Below, piece after piece: positions 33,421-46,511 of a stretch of DNA of 64,000 nt; position 1 is the stretch's first letter; each line of letters starts with the position of its first letter. Under the pieces are notes generated by a model. It was not told where the DNA came from. It worked only from the letters and a program-made list of their open reading frames with translations, and made no database searches. Made by a program: the position numbers and the translations under genes. The stretch covers positions 44,318,010 through 44,382,009 of the forward strand of contig OX352763.1 of the NCBI GenBank assembly GCA_947095585.1, given 5' to 3'. Origin of the DNA: Nephrocerus scutellatus. Its lineage: Eukaryota > Arthropoda > Insecta > Diptera > Pipunculidae.

Positions 33421-33465
33421 CCAAATATGATGATGATGATAATTCTTCGGATCAGAAGGATGTTT

Positions 33466-35560
33466 TTTTTAAATTCTCTATATTAACTTCGCTTGGCCGT
33501 TGCTGGTTGGCTGGTAGAATCTTGTGATCAATTTTTAACACACTTCCTAAAGCCAGATTGTGTTCAAGCTTTGCACACATGTGTATCTCTTATGACAAAA
33601 AAAAAAATTTCTATTCAAATTTGGGGTTCCTCGGTCCCATACAAATATTTTACAAATATTACCCGGGGTAGAGGGGCACCCATACAAACTTTATTAAAAA
33701 GGGACCCGATTTTTTTCAAATTTTATACGCATGTGTATCTCCGATGGACAAGGCTTTCTAAAAAAATTTGGTAGTGATCGGGCCCGGGGTCGGGGGGCAT
33801 CCATACATATTTTATAAAATAAAGTACTCGATTTTTTTTAAATTTTTTTACGCATATGTATCTCCGATGGACAACACTTTTTGTTACAATTTGGAAGTGA
33901 TCGGGCCCGGGTCCCACCCATACAAATTTTATAAAATAAGTACCTGATTTTCTTCAAATTTTATACGCATGTGTATTTCCGATGGAAAACACTTTTGGTA
34001 AAAATTTGGAAATGGTCAGAACCGGGGTCGGGAGGCACCTACACAAATTTTATAAAAAAAGTACCCGATTTTCTTCAAATTTGTATCTCCGATGGACAAC
34101 ACTTTTATGCAAAATTTGGCAGTGATCGGGCCCCGGAGTCGGGGGGCACCCATACAAATTTTATAAAGAAAAGTACTGGGTTTTTTTTTTTAATTCTCTA
34201 TATTAAGTTCGCGTGCCCGTGGCTGGCTGGCTGGCTGCCTGGTGGGTAGAATCTTGTGATCAATTTTTAACACACTTCCTACAGCCCGATTTTATTGAAA
34301 CTTTGCACACAAGTGTATTTCACATGACAACACTTTCTAATAAAATTTGGGGCCCCTTAAATTTATCCGATTTTCTTCAAATTTATAAAAAAAAGTACCC
34401 GATTTTCTTTAAATTTTATACGCATTTGTATCTCCGATGGACAACACTTTTTGTTACAATTTGGAAGTGATCGGGCCCGGGTCCCACCCATACAAATTTT
34501 ATAAAATAAGTACCTGATTTTTTTCAAATTTTATACGCATGTGTATCTCCGATGGACAAGGCTTTCTAAAAAAATTTGGTAGTGATCGGGCCCGGGGTCG
34601 GGGGGCATCCATACATATTTTATAAAATAAAGTACTCGATTTTTTTTAAATTTTTTTACGCATATGTATCTCCGATGGACAACACTTTTTGTTACAATTT
34701 GGAAGTGATCGGGCCCGGGTCCCACCCATACAAATTTTATAAAATAAGTACCTGATTTTCTTCAAATTTTATACGCATGTGTATTTCCGATGGAAAACAC
34801 TTTTGGTAAAAATTTGGAAATGGTCAGAACCGGGGTCGGGAGGCACCTACACAAATTTTATAAAAAAAGTACCCGATTTTCTTCAAATTTGTATCTCCGA
34901 TGGACAACACTTTTATGCAAAATTTGGCAGTGATCGGGCCCCGGAGTCGGGGGGCACCCATACAAATTTTATAAAGAAAAGTACTGGGTTTTTTTTTTAA
35001 TTCTCTATATTAAGTTCGCGTGCCCGTGGCTGGCTGGCTGGCTGCCTGGTGGGTAGAATCTTGTGATCAATTTTTAACACACTTCCTACAGCCCGATTTT
35101 ATTGAAACTTTGCACACAAGTGTATTTCACATGACAACACTTTCTAATAAAATTTGGGGCCCCTTAAATTTATCCGATTTTCTTCAAATTTATAAAAAAA
35201 AGTACCCGATTTTCTTTAAATTTTATACGCATTTGTATCTCCGATGGACAACACTTTTTGTAAAAATTCGGAACTGATCGGGTCCCGGGGTCGGGGGGCA
35301 CCCATACATATTTTATAAAAAAAGGACTCGATTTTCTTCAAATTTTTTACGCATATGTATCTCCGATGGACGAAACATTTTGTAAAAATTTGGAAGTGAT
35401 CGGTCCCGGGTCGGGGGTCACCCATACAAACTTTATTAAAAAAGTACCCCATTTTCTTCAAATTTTATACGCATGTGTATCTCCGATGCACAACACCCCG
35501 ATGAAAACACTATTTGTAGAAATTTTTGAGTGATCGGAATAGGCGATAGAGGGCGCCCAA
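33466..35560 (+). repeat. Array of the dispersed repeat with an 808-bp tandem duplication
   Basis: Terminal modules at about 33472, 34193 and 35000 are followed by ~121-bp units (for example 'ccgatgg' at 35241, 35363 and 35483). The block 33708-34453 recurs at 34516-35261 with no visible change except length in a T-run, a direct duplication with a period of 808 bp. Confidence 0.88.
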
Positions 35561-36640
35561 AATTTTTTTTTTCAAATTTACCCGATTTTTTCAACTTTGC
35601 ACATCAGAAAATTTACAAGAAAAATTTAAATTTTTATGTGTTGTTTTTTTATTTTATTTTTATTTTTTTTAGTAATCATGGAAATTTTCGAACTCGGAAT
35701 TTTTGCAGATTTATTACTTTTTATTGCTTTTTACACAAATTTGGAGGGGCCAGTTGATTTTCACGGAATTCTGAAAACCGGAAGTGACAGTTCACTTGCT
35801 TTTTGAGTCTGTGCAAATAATTCAAAAAGTATAGCGGTTAGGATAAATCTGTTAAGTTAAAAATAGATTAAAAAAAATAATAAAAATGTAGTATACATTT
35901 ACTGAAGATTCTGGAACTGTCCGTAAAAGAAAGTCGTGTTGTGCCCATACCTTCATTTTTTTTATAAATTTTGGAAAAACCTTCGATGTTTTCCAACAAC
36001 TCGGAAGTAGTGATTATGAAGTGAAGTGTATTAGTGAGGTTCAGTCATTGTCAAGATGTAGGTGTTTGTTTGGTCATGCCTTAGTTCGTCCACTTTCATG
36101 TTATCTTAGAAGCGTACAAGAGTATTCGAGTAACTGTGCAGAATACGAAATCCGTGCAATTCCTCGTTCACCATATCTGCAGAATTACTTGGGAGTCTTC
36201 TTAATTGTTGCACGAAATGCGATCCAATAAGATTAAGCTTCTCGACACCCTCGGCAACAACAAAGAAGTTGTTTACGATTGGTATCGTTCTGCTATCAAT
36301 TCCCTATACTTTGCTCGAAAAAAACATGAAGTAAGTGGTGGTAAACATACGAAATTGGCTCTAAATGAGATGGAGAGCAAAATATTAAGGTATTAAGCTC
36401 TATTTAGCATATGATAAAATAATGTGTATTGATCAATAATTTTGCGAAATTTAAATTTCACTTTCAAAATCATGAAATTATTATCATTATAATAATGGTC
36501 TTTTAAGTCTTATTTCTTTACAGTAGATTTTATTAGTCTTCATTCTACATTCTTGAACTTATACAATTTCATAAAAATTCATAGGTTTATTGCCGACACG
36601 AATTCAAGCTTAATTAATTAGTACGAGTATATGTATATGA
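35561..36640. other. AT-rich stretch without a clear gene
   Basis: Two short plus-strand frames (36021-36230 and 36205-36396) have no recognisable domain. The second ends near a good 5' splice consensus ('gaagtaagtgg', about 36330), so part of an unknown exon cannot be excluded. Confidence 0.4.
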
Positions 36641-36649
36641 CTTTTTTAG

Positions 36650-36850
36650 TTTTTCAATTTTCTATATTAACTTCGGATCGGCATGTACGATGTTCGTCTT
36701 TTTTTTATTTTACCCGATTTTATACAACTTTTGTACAAATTTGTATTTGCGATGACAACACTTTTTTTTGTAAAAATGCTATCATCATACAAATTTCAAA
36801 ATTTACTTCGAACACATGTGGTATCTCCAATTACAGAATTTAGATAAAAA
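36650..36850 (+). repeat. Fragment of the dispersed repeat
   Basis: Degenerate terminal module ('tctatattaacttcgg') followed by one unit with 'cccgattttatacaac' and 'gatgacaacac'. Confidence 0.6.
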
Positions 36851-37024
36851 AAACAATTTTTATGGACTGTTTTTACACTCGTAAATAACACAACAGATTT
36901 CTCTAATTATTTTCCTACATTTTGTTTGAAGGTGCAAATTATTAAAATTTGGTTGTTTTTATTCATTATGTAAGATGTTAATGGATTCAAAAAAGGCATT
37001 ATCTAATGACAAACTTCTAGCTAT

Positions 37025-38670
37025 ACAAAGTTCTCCACGCTTCCAGATTGTGTATTGCAACCTCAGAGTATTGAACACTCTATGGGACAGATATTCATTC
37101 GTACTCGAGCAGTTGCTAGAGTCTTAAACGATCTCAACACTCACAAATCCGCTGGGACAGATAGTATTATCCCATTAGTTCTGAAGAGTTGTTCTTCCAA
37201 GCTGGCATTACCATTGCGTAAGCTTTTCCATCTATTCTATTCTTCTGGACTCTTCCCGAAAAGTTGGAAAACAGCCTTTGTCCAGCCCATACCCAAAAAA
37301 GGCGAGCCGCCGTCTCCTTCTTCGTACCGACCCATAGCACTTACATCCATTCTTTCCAAGGTCATGAAAACGTTGATCAATTTTCAGCTCAAGAAATATC
37401 TTGAAATCTTAGTGATCGGCAGTATGGATTTCGTTGGCAATGTTCTACTGGTGATTTGATGGTATATCTCACCGAACAGTGGAACCGGTCTTTGCATCAA
37501 TTTGGAAAAAGAAAAGCTTTTGCACTCGATATTTCTAAGGCATTTGACAGAGTTTGGCATCAAGCTCTTTTGTCCAAAATGCGTGCTTATGGAGTCGATG
37601 AAAAGCTGTTTCACTGGATTAGAAGCTATCTTTTGGACCGCTCAATTCAAGTTGTATTGGATGGTTTCAAGTCTAAAGTTCATTACTTAAATGCTGGCGT
37701 TCCCCAGGACTCTGTTTTGTCCCCGACACTCTTCCTCATTTTTATTAATGATATCTTATCTGTGGCTTCTAATCCAATTCACTCTTTCGCCGACGACAGC
37801 ACTCTCAGCTTCTCATATAAGTTTGAGGAACGTCCCTCCACTTCTCATGTGGAACTCAAACAACTTCGTATGTTAAGCACGTTAAATTCTGACCTAGACA
37901 GCATAATACAATGGGAAGAAAACAATCGAGTAGAATTTAATGCTTCCAAAACCCAATGCTGTCCCCTGTCGCCTCAGCGAATCCTATATCGCATGCCATT
38001 ATCTATGAATGGCACTTGCATCGAGGAAACTGAACATCTCACAATTCTTGGTATGTGCGTAAACGACAAGTTTCGTTGGACTGACCCCATATTTACTGTC
38101 GCTGCGAAATGTTTACGTTTTCTAGCCCGGTGCAAGAAATAGTTCACTCCCTCTGATCTGGCTACTATATACAAGGCTTTTATTCGCCATAAACTTCAAT
38201 TGCCATATCTGGTCTGGTGCGCCTAAAACTACTTTGCATCAGCTGGATAGAATTCTAGATAGCTAGATAGAAAACCGCGCGATAAAACTTAACGGTGACG
38301 CAAATATAGCCAAATCAATAGTTTGCTTGAACAACGTAGTAACGTTTCCTGCTAGCCAGCTGCATGCCACCTCTCCTTGAATTCAACCGCAATACTCGTG
38401 GCGATATAAATGCTCATCAAGCCCTCAAGCCCACCTTCGGATGTACAGTTAGATTCAGGGATTCGTTCTTCAGCCGTACAACATGTATGTGGAATGCTCT
38501 GCCCAGCTCGGTCTTTCCACATCACTATGATCCACAGGCATTCAAAACACAAGCTCATAGACATCTCCTCATTTCTCCTCCTTTTCCTTAATGCCCACAC
38601 TGTGCCAAGCATATAGCCGAGCAGTATAAGGGTGCGAACCCCTTGAAGTGTGCGCGAATTATATAAACAA
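37025..38670 (+). mobile_element. CR1/Jockey-like LINE, 5' truncated
   Basis: It begins inside the RT region and ends after the C-terminal tail; the 3' end reads 'aagggtgcgaaccccttgaag'. The first frame (37055-37459) has NDLNTHKSAGTDSIIPLVL and PSSYRPIALTSILSKV. After a frameshift near 37450 the frame to 38142 has ALDISKAFDRVWH, AGVPQDSVLSPTLFLIFIND and the catalytic SFADDSTL. A TAG at 38140 ends it. The tail (FRDSFFSRTTCMWNALPSSV, 38364-38591) resembles the fragment at 16.46 kb. Clade placement (CR1, L2 or Daphne-like) is uncertain. Confidence 0.8.
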
Positions 38671-41600
38671 AAACATGCCAAATACTTAATTGCGAGCCCG
38701 AAGAGGGAAGCTAATAAGCCGGGCAAAGAAATTTTTTTCAGCGTGCATGTGTTTGTTGGTTTTCTTTGTCCACCCGTATATCTTGAACTTGTTTTAAAAC
38801 AATTGTTTAGCGTATTTATAGTGGTAGTTTTAGCAGAAAATGTATAAAAAAGGTTTCTTTTTCATGAAAATAAGCTTATTCAGTCTTTAGAATGAATTAC
38901 AACTATCAATATGGCAAGCTCTCTTATACTTTCAGCTATCAATGTTATACAATTATTTATTAATTCCGAACCGACGAGGAGTGTTAAGCAAGAAGAAGGT
39001 GTCTTAATCATCTTCACAGCACTGTTGCGCACCTATATCTTTCCATGCCACAGCGGAGAAATTAACGTTAGCGCTGATACAAGACGTCATGGTAGGCTCT
39101 TGGTCATATTGTGTATTCGCAATTATTCGATTAAAATAATGCAAAATGCTCGAGTGTAAAACTTAACGTATAGTTCAACTTTATATAATGGCTTTACATA
39201 CATTCGTACGTATTAACATACGTCGCAGAGCACACCTGTATAAAAGAAATAAAGAAAATTATATTTAAAAAAAGCCCAAAACATTAACGATTTTTGTTTC
39301 CATTTAAATTGTAAAAGTTGAGCCGATTGACTGATCGGTATTCCAAACCTCACACCCCTGCCGTTATTTCATTGACGACTGCTCCTTAAACGTGTCGTCG
39401 CCGTCTTCTTCAGCGGGTTGTCGGGTAACCAATTCCATGGGCTCCATCATCAAACCGGCTGCGCCACCGCTATTTCGCAGTCCATGGTGTTCGCAGTGCG
39501 GGCGTCGCGATTATGGTAATTTCTTGAAGTTTGAACACCAACCAATCCCACCGTTAAGCTGTGATGAATGTAAAAATGTTTTCGTTAGTCTGCTGGTATT
39601 AACAGCGAACAGTCGATAGTAAGAAGTGGTCGTGGTCTCACACACGGAATCAATCTCTGCAAAAGAACTTAGTGCTGCTACAATTCGCAATTTAGTTCAG
39701 TTTCGTTCACTCCTTTTATATTTTTTTTTATTTTCATCTAAAAAAAATTAATATGAAGTTTTTTAACATGTGAGTTTGAATTTATGTTTAGTTGTTAAAA
39801 AGAAAATTATATAAACTTCTGCCGCCGTGTCCAAAGAAATTCCAAAAATTGAATGTATAGTGGGACTACTAAACAAACAACAAAATTAAAATTATTATTT
39901 ATTTCGTTATTGTTTGTCAAGGTTTGGATTACAAAAATTCAAAGCAAGTGCATTTGATTTATTTACTGCTTACGCTGTTACTGTTCATTTGTTTTTTTTT
40001 TTTAGTTTTTTACTTTTGACAAAGCAATGCGTTTAAACCATAAAAAACATTTTGTAATAATATCTCTTTCGCGAATTTAAAAGATATTTTTTTGAATCTT
40101 ATCTTTGCATTAAAATCTATCCAAAACCCCAACTCAAAAAGCCTCTATTCAATGAAATTTTATAGAACGAAGTTTTTTTAAGCGTTAGTAGGAAATAGAA
40201 AATTTATTTGTTGCTCTATAAGCATGCTTAATGAAACAATCCTAATAACTATAGCATTTTATGTTAATACTCATACAGACGAAGGAATAAAGAAATTGTT
40301 TTTTTTTTCTACTCAACAACCAAAAAAAATCCATATATTCTTAAAAAAAAACTGTTTTTAGTTCGGGCAAAAACCTGTTAATTAAGTTTTGTCTACATTA
40401 AGCCTAACTCGTAACGCAATTATATGCTTATCTATAACTCAACTTTTACTGTACTCGTTTATTACTTTTCGCAGTGTGTTTAAAATTTAGGACAATCTAT
40501 TTCCACGGATTCAAGTGGTTTTCGTTGCATTCAATAAAAATTGAAGGAATTTCAATTCACACTTTCAAAAGCTGAAATAAAAAATCAACATTAATGTTTC
40601 AAGGTCGTTGTTATTTATGTCTGCACTACGCTGACGATCTTCGTCAACATGCGAATTAATAGAATATTACATAAATACCTATGCGATATTCATATAATTT
40701 TATTCTCTGGAATTTATTTATGATATCGCAAATCCCATAATAGTTAATTAAATATTTATATGTAATATCTATATATATATATATAAATATATACATATAT
40801 GGTATATGATGAAGCGATATTATTTAATATTTACCGACATCCTATTATGATAGTATGTGGTTTTGGATATTATGCAACATTCGAATGGTTTGGCTGATTT
40901 CGTTTTTATTTGCCATTATACGAGAAAAAACAAATTTAAATTTCATCGATTAGTAAGTGTGGCAAACCGGTCGGGTCGATTAATCGGATGGATTGTTGAT
41001 TGGTCGATTGCTCAGTTTTATTAGTAGATCAGAGGGGCTAAATTTTGATAAAAAAAATTTTAACTTTTTTTGCACACTTTCAAACTTCTGTTTACTCTTT
41101 TGTGGGTTCTGTTTTTATAAGAAAACTTTACAGACAATCGACTGCAGTGAAGATTTCCAGCAGACTTAGGTAAACTCAGCGATGATTTATCTATCCAACC
41201 CAATCTGGTACAAAACGTTCAAACTGCTTTTAAAGGTTGTGAGTTAACCTTTTTGATTCTTATTTTCTTCTATTGTGCAAATCACACAATTGTCTTCATT
41301 GGTATCTACATTCCATCACATAATCGTTTTAAGAAGCATGCAATGCATACTGTGAATTAAGCTGCACATTTCTCATAGTGTTATTACGTTAATTTCCCTT
41401 CAATCGATTTGCAGTAATTTATGTATATATTTGTATGTGTGAGTTCTTCTTGCTTACAAATATCGCCTTCGGTCATTAAATGACCATTACCATAACCGAC
41501 ATTTTTTCCTCCATTGTTTGTAACATAGGTTGTGGAGAACAAAAAGTCCACAGTACATTGTGCATTCTCACATCTAGGTACTTATGATGGAAGTCACGTC

Positions 41601-41996
41601 TTTGAGTCGTGACACAAAATGCCAATGGGTGGCTCGAAGTTGTTTGGAGTCGGTGATCCATCTTGAAGAGAAAAAAGACATCATCCTTTGAGTTGGATAC
41701 TGGCTTTGTTGATTGGTTTGTAGGCTGATTAGTTCACTATGGTTTGTCGCTGAATGTTTGACATTTGCTATGTTTAAATGGAGATCTGTGAGTGTCTATT
41801 TGTGTTTGTAAGTTCTCATATGCTGTTCAAGCTATTTTTTGCCACACCTCAACCGTTATAGGTAAAAGGTACCCAGTTAATAATTTAATGCTATGTAGCT
41901 TACGTGAACAGTTATAACAGTAATGTTTTTTTATTATCAGGTTAATTCATATAATTAATGATTCACATTTTTTTCAGTTAAATTTTAGATCGATTA
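38671..41996. other. AT-rich region, no confirmed gene
   Basis: The only protein-like signal is a plus-strand frame at 39335-39619 with two Cys pairs (WCSQCGRRDYG, then LSCDECKN). It has no ATG near its start and no recognised family. It could be an exon fragment or chance. The rest is AT-rich with homopolymer runs and an (AT)n stretch near 40770-40800. Confidence 0.45.
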
Positions 41997-42180
41997 TCTA
42001 TATTTATAAAAGTGAAACTTTGTGTGTATATATGTATGTTCCGTATGGACTGCCAAACCCTTCAACCGATCGCGTTCAAACTTTGTGTAGGGGGCTTATA
42101 TATAACCTAATAGGCATATTTTAAAAATATTCAGACGCCTGGGTCAATGGGTCTTTTTGATTTGTTTTTAAACTGTGCGA
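41997..42180 (+). mobile_element. Helitron-like 5' terminus
   Basis: Begins A^TC followed by 'tatatttataaaagtgaa', then 'tatgtatgttccgtatggac' and a block on an 'accgatcgcgttcaaa' theme. This start style is common among insect Helitrons, which insert between A and T. No helicase is present and the 3' end is unassigned. Confidence 0.45.
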
Positions 42181-42399
42181 ACTTTCCTTGTAATATTGTA
42201 TTGTTTAGATTTTTTTACTCAAACCGCTTTATTTATAGTATTTGTGCACATATACAAATAATCATATAAACCGTCGTCCTATACGTGTTTTACGTGTACT
42301 TATATTATAAAGAGGTAAAGTTGGTTTGTGTGTAGGAGGTTATCTTCGAAAATACTGGACCGATTTCAAAAATGCTTTCACCAGTATTTAGAATGGTGA

Positions 42400-42780
42400 A
42401 TGGTTTCAGGCTATATAAGATAGTAAAGCGAGCTTCTTAGCTCGCCATATGGATAGTTGTAATTTAGTCTTACAACTGAATTATCTTAAAAGCCCAAGAG
42501 TAACAATTTAATTCACAAAACACGTAACAATTTTGTTTGAAATTTTTTTTTAATTTTTTGAGAATTTTTTTAAAAAAACATTTTTTTTAAAACAAACAAA
42601 GAAAAATTTAAACTTTAAAACTTTTTTTTTTAAATTTTTTTTTTAATTTTCTTACACGCGTACCACGCACCACACGCCACACGCGACACAATTGTTTTAA
42701 GACCAGTCCCATTAAATTCTGACTTGTAGAAGCCGAGATATACGAGTTGACAAACGAATGACTTAAATGATTATCAATGA
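42400..42780 (+). repeat. Dispersed repeat X, copy 1
   Basis: Contains a hairpin 'gcgagcttcttagctcgc' and then 'catatggatagttgtaattt', homopolymer stretches, and 'agaagccgagatatacgag'. The same blocks appear in the same order at 50745-51020, and parts appear at 43240-43395 and, reversed, at 62095-62170. Confidence 0.65.
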
Positions 42781-43239
42781 AAATCGTCGGACTTGTTTTG
42801 CCGTCTTAATCCTCTTAAAAATAATGTCCTAAATCTATTTTTGGGTTTGACTTTTTTTTTACTAAAACTTGTACTATAACTTAGAAAGAAAAAAAATCTT
42901 TCACTACTGTAGATACACGAGCTAATGTATTCTGATATGCGAGTGACTACACACACCCACACAAATGTATTTAGTTGTAATTCAGTATAAAGACTGATTT
43001 ATCTAGAAAGCCTAATAGTATTCAACGTTAAATGTAGGTCTTCCAGTCATAAGCGATAGGTGTTTCAGTCATAAGCGATTTCTGAAATAGACTGAAAAAA
43101 CCACATTTAACTTTGCAAAACTTTAGGCTTAAATAAATCGATAGCGATTCGTAGATTTAGAATGTTTATCAGTTTCCTCAGGGGTAGTAACCCCTATGAA
43201 TGAAAAAATTACACCATCGGAAACCGAGCGCTAACCAAT

Positions 43240-43395
43240 TGTTTTGCAGTCCCATCCAATTTTGACGGGTAAAAGCCGAGGTATACGCCCGAAAATAAAC
43301 ACACACCAAACGTACGCTCGCTGAAAAAATTTGTATGTCCTCTGAATATAAGCTTCTCCCTTCGGGCTTGCAATTATCCCGTTTAAATAAAAGAG
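43240..43395 (+). repeat. Dispersed repeat X, partial copy
   Basis: Shares 'agtcccatc', 'aaagccgaggtatacg', the 'cgctgaaaaa' stretch and 'tcctctga' with 50900-51010. Confidence 0.55.
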
Positions 43396-43595
43396 CCTTT
43401 CGTGGCGACCAATTTTGTAACTAAATAACTAAAGTCGACGAAACAACGGTCGAGCGCGTTCACTGTGTGTTGTGCATTGCATTGTTCGCTGCGCTGCTTT
43501 CTGTGCTGTGTGTGCTTTGTATAGCCGCATCATAATGACTGTGTGCTATGTGCTGCGCGGCTTTCTATGTTGTTGTACGTACGTACGTACTATAA

Positions 43596-43800
43596 TCTAT
43601 ATATAAAAAAATGAATGTCTGTTGGTTTGTAATACGACACTAAAACTCAAAAATTAGACAGCCGATTGAGCTGAAACTTTCACAGAATATGCGCCTCAAC
43701 AAAATATCGGTAAACCACATCCCGTGGTAGTTAGTTGTGAGTGTACGGGGGGCGGGTGGTGGCGCCCATGGAAAGCTATAGTATAATATATAAGTAATGG
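43596..43800 (+). mobile_element. Helitron-like 5' terminus
   Basis: A^TC start 'tctatatataaaaaaatgaa', then 'tgtctgttggtttgt' and 'cagccgattgagctgaaac'. This closely resembles short non-autonomous Helitrons of insects. It lies after an (ACGT)n stretch. The 3' end is not located. Confidence 0.5.
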
Positions 43801-45891
43801 TTAAAATTCTCTAAGAATAATGTTTTTTTTTCAATATTTTAAATCTTCATATACTTAGAAGGTATAAAGAAAAAAATAATAAATTATAATTTACGCTACA
43901 ATATGTACATCATGTAAGATTAAATGTTCTTATTTAAAGATGTCATTAACTAAACAGATTTCTTAACGGTTCTTAAATTTTCCTTCTCGTCCATCCCATT
44001 TTTAGTGCAGCCCTAAGTCTAGGTATTAAATGAAATGAAAAATACATAGCATAACCAGACGAGAAAATCATTCAACATTTTTTCGTCTTGCATTAAAATA
44101 TAAAATCAATACGAATTACCACACATATTCCTATTCTATCCTGTTCTATCGCAAATAACATCAAGAAAATGATTTGTCCCACAAAAGTGTGCGAAAAAGA
44201 TGAGGAAGATGATCGCTTATATAATTTTACAATTAATAATGTTAAATGACATTATGTAAGAAGGCAAGAGGAGGTGCAAAATGGAATCTCATCAGTCTGA
44301 CCGTACCAAAGCACAAAGAAAAAGAAGAAGAAGAAACTGGTTAAAAAGCCAAATAATAGTTTTTTTTTTTGTTTTATTTGTAGGCAGGTACGCCAATGCC
44401 GCGAAATATCTTATATAACATAACATAACTTGTATACACGGAAACAAAAAGATTTGATAAGAAATGACACTCTTTTGTAGATTTTTTTTAAATTTTTAAA
44501 AGTTATTGTTTAGCTCTAAATTCAGGAGTTTTACGTGGCCTTTCGCATTGCCGCATTGTTGAGATTCTGTGGCAGCTTATTAAAAAAAAAACGTGTATGT
44601 AAATGTGCAGTATTTTATGGGGTAGCTTAATAAAAAAAGTCAATTCACGTTCGTTTAAAGTCGGCAGTGCTGATTTGAATACAAATTAGTTGCTCAAGTT
44701 AACAAACCAGTTTAAATAACAGAAATACTACTCGACAATGTCTTGGACATACTAGTATTCCACATACATCTGTCAATTTTAGGAAAAAATTGATCAATAA
44801 ATTGATGTAACGGTTATTCGCTAAACTTGATGCTTGCCCGAGTGAAGGCATCCTTCATTTTGACCGCATACAAGAGACTTTCTTTCCAAATGTCGTCCGA
44901 TGGAAAACTAATTACTATCAATTGCAATTGAAAAGGTCCACAGCGTTGCAAGCAAGAAAAAAAGTAATCACATGACAGTGATCAGTTGATAATTTCCGCC
45001 ACATATAAATAGTATGAGTTGATTTCTGAAAGATGGCAACTTTTTGATGTTATTATTTTTTATTATTGCCATTGTGATTATTGGCAAATTTTACATTGTA
45101 AATATCCCGTTATTAGTTTCGTAGTAGTAGTTTTCTATATGCTCATAGCATTTGTCGAAACTGGTTTGGTAACATTCAAGCTCGAACTAACTCTTAAAAC
45201 TATATATATACTTAAGTTTTAGCCCCTGACTACGAGGCGTATACGTACTCGTATTTTTTTTAGACTACGTACGTGCATATAATTTTCTGTGTGAAAATCT
45301 TAAACGCGTCTCCCCGCTGAACTCTTTGATGAAAATCATGTGTGGTGTACCGTAAAAGCAACACGATCGACGTACTGTGCTATGACTCGATCGACGTTGT
45401 CGAGCAGCCACAGAAGACGTCCTTCACAAAAGAAGAACAAACTTTCACTGCTCGACGTATACGACAATGCAAGTAAAGTACCGATAAGTACAAACGTACA
45501 TTGCTTAGCCGGTCGGTCCCGGTAGTATTTATTTACTAAGGTTTTATTTGTCACATTTTTACATTTTTTTTCTCTCCAACTCATCAATGGATCTGTGTCG
45601 AGACCTGTGTTGTTCCTTTGTTTATTTAATGGCTGGGTGCATTAGCAGTTCCCACAATTAGAACAGCGGTTCTGTATAACTCATTTGATGTGAAGTTGTA
45701 TTTATTGTAGTATAATATTATGATAGCTATCACGGTATGTTCAATTAATTATTACATTTAAATTGATTAGGTACAACTAGAAATAAGCTTCATTTGATTT
45801 CAGATTTTTAGTTCTATCCAAGAAAATCAGTGAATTTTCAATATTCCTACTTTCAATTCAAATAACAGTTACATACTTTTTTTATTAACAA

Positions 45892-46120
45892 TCTACATAT
45901 ATAAATAAAAATGAAAATCAGTTTGTTGGTATGCGCATCACTTGAGAACGGCTGGACCGATTTGGCTCATTTTTAAAATGTTCGCCATAGCCCGAATAAG
46001 GTTTAGGTATACGAAAATTGAAAAAGTTGCCCGGAAAATTGGAAAATTGCTACATATTTGCAAATCTGATTCGTGATGCACAAAACCAACAAGATTCCTT
46101 ATTTACCCCGCATGCGAAGG
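45892..46120 (+). mobile_element. Helitron-like 5' terminus
   Basis: A^TC start 'tctacatatataaataaaaa', followed by 'tgagaacggctggaccgatt' and 'tggctcattttt', the classical sequence style of insect Helitron 5' ends. The next part is AT-rich up to a GC-rich block near 46110-46128 ('cgcatgcgaaggcggcaaag'). Confidence 0.55.
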
Positions 46121-46511
46121 CGGCAAAGCCGTTCATTTATTGCTTTAAAGCCGAAAAAGCTGTAGCAAAGACAATAAATACCTAGATGTCTCACCCTTAT
46201 GGACTGATGCTATGTTCAGAAATTTAATTTGTGTTTTTAAAAGCTTCTTGATCGGATTCAATTCGAACTTGGACTGGGAGAACTTACTGCAAATTCAAAA
46301 TCCTTGACACAAACCAGAAACCAGCAAATAAAAACAAAGATGCAATGACAGTTCTCATACGTGTTCGTATATGCTATGTGCTATGACGTTTAACTTGCTC
46401 TTCGGCTTTCTTATTTTCGCTTCAGTTGTTTCAGTTGGCTTTTTGGTATACGCGTGTGAATGCTATGCAATGCATAGATAGCATTGTACATACATACTAT
46501 GCGTGCATGTA

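Larger units (their letters stand above)
30229..33440 (+). mobile_element. RTE-like non-LTR retrotransposon, nearly full length
   Basis: 3,212 bp flanked by 'aattcttccgg' (30218-30228) and 'aattcttcgg' (33441-33450), a near-perfect target-site duplication. It has a 5' untranslated part shared with the copies at 50.3-50.55 and 60.1-60.44 kb, an AP endonuclease, RT, a C-terminal domain and a (TGA)n-type tail 'atgatgatgatgat'. Short tandem-repeat tails are usual for the RTE clade. It is inactive because of three stop codons and at least two frame changes, but it is the best-preserved LINE here. Confidence 0.88.

Noticed and set aside
33466..35560. CRISPR-like array
   Set aside because: The whole unit is repeated with no unique spacers, units are about 121 bp, and the context is an insect genome.
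36205..36396. Short frame with a nearby gtaagt donor-like site
   Set aside because: No domain and no matching acceptor or second exon could be found.
39335..39619. Possible exon with two Cys pairs resembling a small zinc ribbon
   Set aside because: No start codon near the beginning, no clear splice sites and no recognised family, so it is noted only as a possible exon.
45019..45222. Hydrophobic 67-residue frame that could be a small membrane protein
   Set aside because: T-rich DNA gives hydrophobic frames by chance; no start context or homologue is recognised.
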